Shown piece after piece: positions 7,029 through 8,877 of a DNA stretch of 8,877 bases. The DNA lies in the NCBI GenBank assembly GCA_016936695.1, contig JAFGXK010000032.1, positions 1 to 8,877 on the forward strand, read 5' to 3'. Source of the stretch: Bacteroidales bacterium. Its GTDB lineage: Bacteria; Bacteroidota; Bacteroidia; Bacteroidales; VadinHA17. The translations under genes and the position numbers were made by a program. Position 1 is the stretch's first letter. Every line of letters starts with the position of its first letter. The notes under the pieces were generated by a model that had not been told where the DNA came from, did no database searches, and saw nothing but the letters and a program-made list of their open reading frames with translations.

Positions 7029-7775
7029 ATGAAAGAAAGCGATTGCATCTACGGCCTCAGGCCTGTTATTGAGGCTATAAAGGCCGGAAAACAAATCGAC
7101 CGTCTGCTGATCAGGCAGGGCCTCCAGGGAATCCTTTATCACGAACTGATGACAGAGGTACGCAACCATAAGATCCACTTCCAGATCGTACCGCTGGAGA
7201 GAATAGAACTTGTAACCCGGAAAAACCACCAGGGCGTTCTGGCATGGCTCTCACTGATCGAGTTCCAGTCGGTTGAAAATCTTCTTCCCATGATCTTCGA
7301 AAAGGGAGATGATCCGCTTATCATTGCGCTCGACGGGGTATCGGATGTAAGAAACTTCGGTGCCATTGTCAGAAGTGCAGAATGCCTTGGAGCTCATGCA
7401 GTTGTGATTCCAGCAAAAGGATCGGCACGAATAACCGCCGATGCCGTAAAAACATCGGCCGGAGCACTCCACACGCTTCCTGTATGCAGGGAAACAAGCA
7501 TCGTAAGGGCTGTTCAATACCTTAAGGAATCGGGTCTGAAGGTAATTACCGCCGCGGAAAAATCAGGGGCAGTAATTTCGGAAGCAGACCTTAAAGGCCC
7601 TGCAGTTGTGATAATGGGTTCGGAAGATAAGGGAATCAGCCGCGAACTGACGGCACTTGCCGACCAGCAGGTAAGAATACCAATGAAAGGCGGTATCAGT
7701 TCACTCAATGTATCGGTGGCGGCAGGTATAATTCTGTATGAGATAGCCCGGCAAAGGTCGCCGGTCAGCCAATGA
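7029..7775 (+). CDS. rlmB: 23S rRNA (guanosine-2'-O)-methyltransferase RlmB (SpoU/TrmH family)
   Basis: This SPOUT-class enzyme methylates the ribose 2'-OH of a guanosine; RlmB targets 23S rRNA G2251 (E. coli numbering) in the peptidyl-transferase P loop. An N-terminal RNA-binding domain (about 1-80) starts with IYGLRPVIEAI and ends with KNHQGVLAW (65-73), both typical of RlmB. The trefoil-knot domain carries motif 1, SDVRNFGAIVRSA (105-117), with Asn109 and Arg115; motif 2, IMGSEDKGIS (195-204), with Glu199; and motif 3, SSLNVSVAAGI (224-234), with Asn227. These are the equivalents of the catalytic and cofactor-binding residues in the family. The length of 248 residues is normal. It is the last gene of the operon, and its stop codon lies inside the 3' end of the convergent transaldolase gene. 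Other TrmH-family members share these motifs, but the N-terminal domain favours RlmB. Confidence 0.93.
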   Translation: MKESDCIYGLRPVIEAIKAGKQIDRLLIRQGLQGILYHELMTEVRNHKIHFQIVPLERIELVTRKNHQGVLAWLSLIEFQSVENLLPMIFEKGDDPLIIALDGVSDVRNFGAIVRSAECLGAHAVVIPAKGSARITADAVKTSAGALHTLPVCRETSIVRAVQYLKESGLKVITAAEKSGAVISEADLKGPAVVIMGSEDKGISRELTALADQQVRIPMKGGISSLNVSVAAGIILYEIARQRSPVSQ

Positions 7776-8877
7776 TGCCCAGTATCCTTTGATCCAGCAA
7801 AGCCTGGTCTTTTGTGAATGAAGCAATACCTGCAAGAGTGAGCAGCGTATCGGGTGCTATGGTGCCCCCCGTCAGCCTATCCTTCCATCTCGAAAATACA
7901 GGGATCTTTCCGTCAGAGGCAACGGCCGCGGTCTCTTCCTTTGTAAGGTGGGGAAACATATCACCGCATCCCTCTTCATGGGCAATCCTGATCAACTCCT
8001 GACCGGAGTCGGGCAGCTTCTGATAGAGCCTTTCTGCAAAACTCAGCACCTTATCATCCACTTCCCAGAATTTTTCAATGCCGGTATCTTTTGCTGAAGG
8101 ATATTTGCTGACTTCATAATTCTCGTGAGTTCGCGATTCAAATTTACCGCTGAGCGATTTCCTGCCGACGGCGGCCACTTTAGGCGGCATGGTGAAGACA
8201 TCAGTGCCGGCAAGCAGATCAAGCTGGTTATGATGCCTCAGGCTGGCAGCTATAAGCTTTGTCTGCCAGTCGTTGCGCTCCGAAAATGCAGTGACCCAGT
8301 TCTGTGATGCGATGACTGCCCTCTCTCCTGCCCCCGATCCGTCGCCAAGTTTATTGTCCATCATGTAGGCGCCTACCCTGCCCAGAAATACATTTAGAAA
8401 ATCGGGCCGGGCCGAACGGGTTACAAGCAAATTCTGCCTGGCGCTGAATTCAAGTGTGAAGTTGACCCTCACACCGGCCTCCTTCAACCGGCGGGCTCCG
8501 ATCAGACCTGCCGCGGTAAAGGGTACCTTTACTATGAACTGATCGGGACAAATCTCATGATACCGCTTGCCCAGATACTCAATTGCCTTCACATCATGGG
8601 CCGTGTCGGTGTGAAGCTCGACACTCACCTTTCCTCCAAACTTCGAAGCAAGCCTTAAGCCATGCCTCGCATTAAGCATAAAAGCAATTTCCTTTACCCT
8701 CGATTCAAGAGGAAGCTCATGAACAATATGCCTGGCCTCTGAAATAAAAACATCATAGATCCCTTTCTGTATCTCGTTATTGAGAAGGGTATTGTTGGTA
8801 GTAAGAGCGCTCATCTCACCCGACCAGTTGGCATCGGCTTCTTCAATATCGCCAGTGTCGAGCCAAAGCTCAGTACC
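7765..8877 (-). CDS. Transaldolase-family protein, N terminus beyond window
   Basis: Transaldolase moves a dihydroxyacetone unit between sugar phosphates in the non-oxidative pentose phosphate pathway through a Schiff-base lysine. The frame stays open from the ATG at 8814 to the window edge, adding 21 codons that include LWLDTGD, the family's active-site Asp motif (Asp codon 8857-8859). The gene is therefore partial and at least 370 residues long, against about 316 for E. coli TalB. Counting from the internal Met at 8814, I see Asn7 in TTNN, Glu66 in VSVELH, Schiff-base Lys96 in IVKVPFT, Asn118 and Thr120 in VNFTLEFS, and the phosphate-site residues Arg146, Ser191 and Arg193. Asn141 stands where TalB has Ser176. 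About 60-80 C-terminal residues (from roughly 275) exceed the usual barrel. Its 3' end overlaps rlmB by 11 bp. A related aldolase specificity is possible. Confidence 0.87.
   Translation of the reverse strand, partial: GTELWLDTGDIEEADANWSGEMSALTTNNTLLNNEIQKGIYDVFISEARHIVHELPLESRVKEIAFMLNARHGLRLASKFGGKVSVELHTDTAHDVKAIEYLGKRYHEICPDQFIVKVPFTAAGLIGARRLKEAGVRVNFTLEFSARQNLLVTRSARPDFLNVFLGRVGAYMMDNKLGDGSGAGERAVIASQNWVTAFSERNDWQTKLIAASLRHHNQLDLLAGTDVFTMPPKVAAVGRKSLSGKFESRTHENYEVSKYPSAKDTGIEKFWEVDDKVLSFAERLYQKLPDSGQELIRIAHEEGCGDMFPHLTKEETAAVASDGKIPVFSRWKDRLTGGTIAPDTLLTLAGIASFTKDQALLDQRILGIIG

Noticed and set aside
7748..7764. Hairpin CCGGC-N7-GCCGG as a terminator for rlmB
   Set aside because: The stem is only five base pairs, lies before the rlmB stop codon, and has no following T tract.
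1..8877. CRISPR array, insertion sequence, prophage, integration site or defence system, including integration at the tRNA-Ser gene
   Set aside because: No regularly spaced repeats, terminal inverted repeats, integrase, transposase or repeated tRNA 3' fragment was seen. Only the tRNA 5' side is fully visible, so an attachment site left of position 1 cannot be tested.

Overview
The window looks like a chromosomal housekeeping segment of a Bacteroidota (Bacteroidetes) bacterium, most likely order Bacteroidales or a near relative. Three things support this. The promoters carry the group's characteristic -7 element TAnnTTTG (TATTTTTG ahead of the tRNA, TATCTTTG twice in the divergent gap). Most genes lack a clear Shine-Dalgarno sequence. 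The protein set also fits: a GWxTD-domain lipoprotein, an ABC-F ATPase with a coiled-coil tail, and an RlmD with the [4Fe-4S] cysteine pattern. No transposase, phage gene, CRISPR array, toxin-antitoxin pair or recognisable defence island is visible. Coding density is very high and no stretch over 300 bases lacks a gene.

Layout. Positions 1-84 hold a tRNA-Ser(GCU) on the minus strand, cut a few bases short by the window edge, with its own promoter at 103-133. Next is a minus-strand pair: a lipoprotein alpha/beta hydrolase (1604-2848) followed 24 bp downstream by the 23S rRNA uracil methyltransferase rlmD (173-1579). A 108-bp gap (2849-2956) carries back-to-back divergent promoters, which probably overlap at their -33 regions. 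To the right, a tight plus-strand operon runs ABC-F ATPase (2957-4918), acyl-ACP thioesterase (4899-5660), GWxTD lipoprotein (5679-7019) and rRNA 2'-O-methyltransferase rlmB (7029-7775). Finally, a minus-strand transaldolase-family gene (7765 to beyond 8877) converges on rlmB, overlaps its 3' end by 11 bp, and runs off the right edge.

How the genes relate. Three of the seven proteins act on the ribosome (RlmD, RlmB, the ABC-F protein), and a tRNA gene flanks them, so translation is the dominant theme. The thioesterase (free fatty acid release from acyl-ACP) and two lipoproteins add an envelope/lipid theme. The least understood gene is the GWxTD lipoprotein, whose molecular function is unknown to me. 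I did not find convincing evidence of a new biological system. The points most worth a second look are the shared divergent control region with an 8-bp direct repeat, the GWxTD gene inside a ribosome/lipid operon, and the unusually long transaldolase relative with a substituted active-site position.
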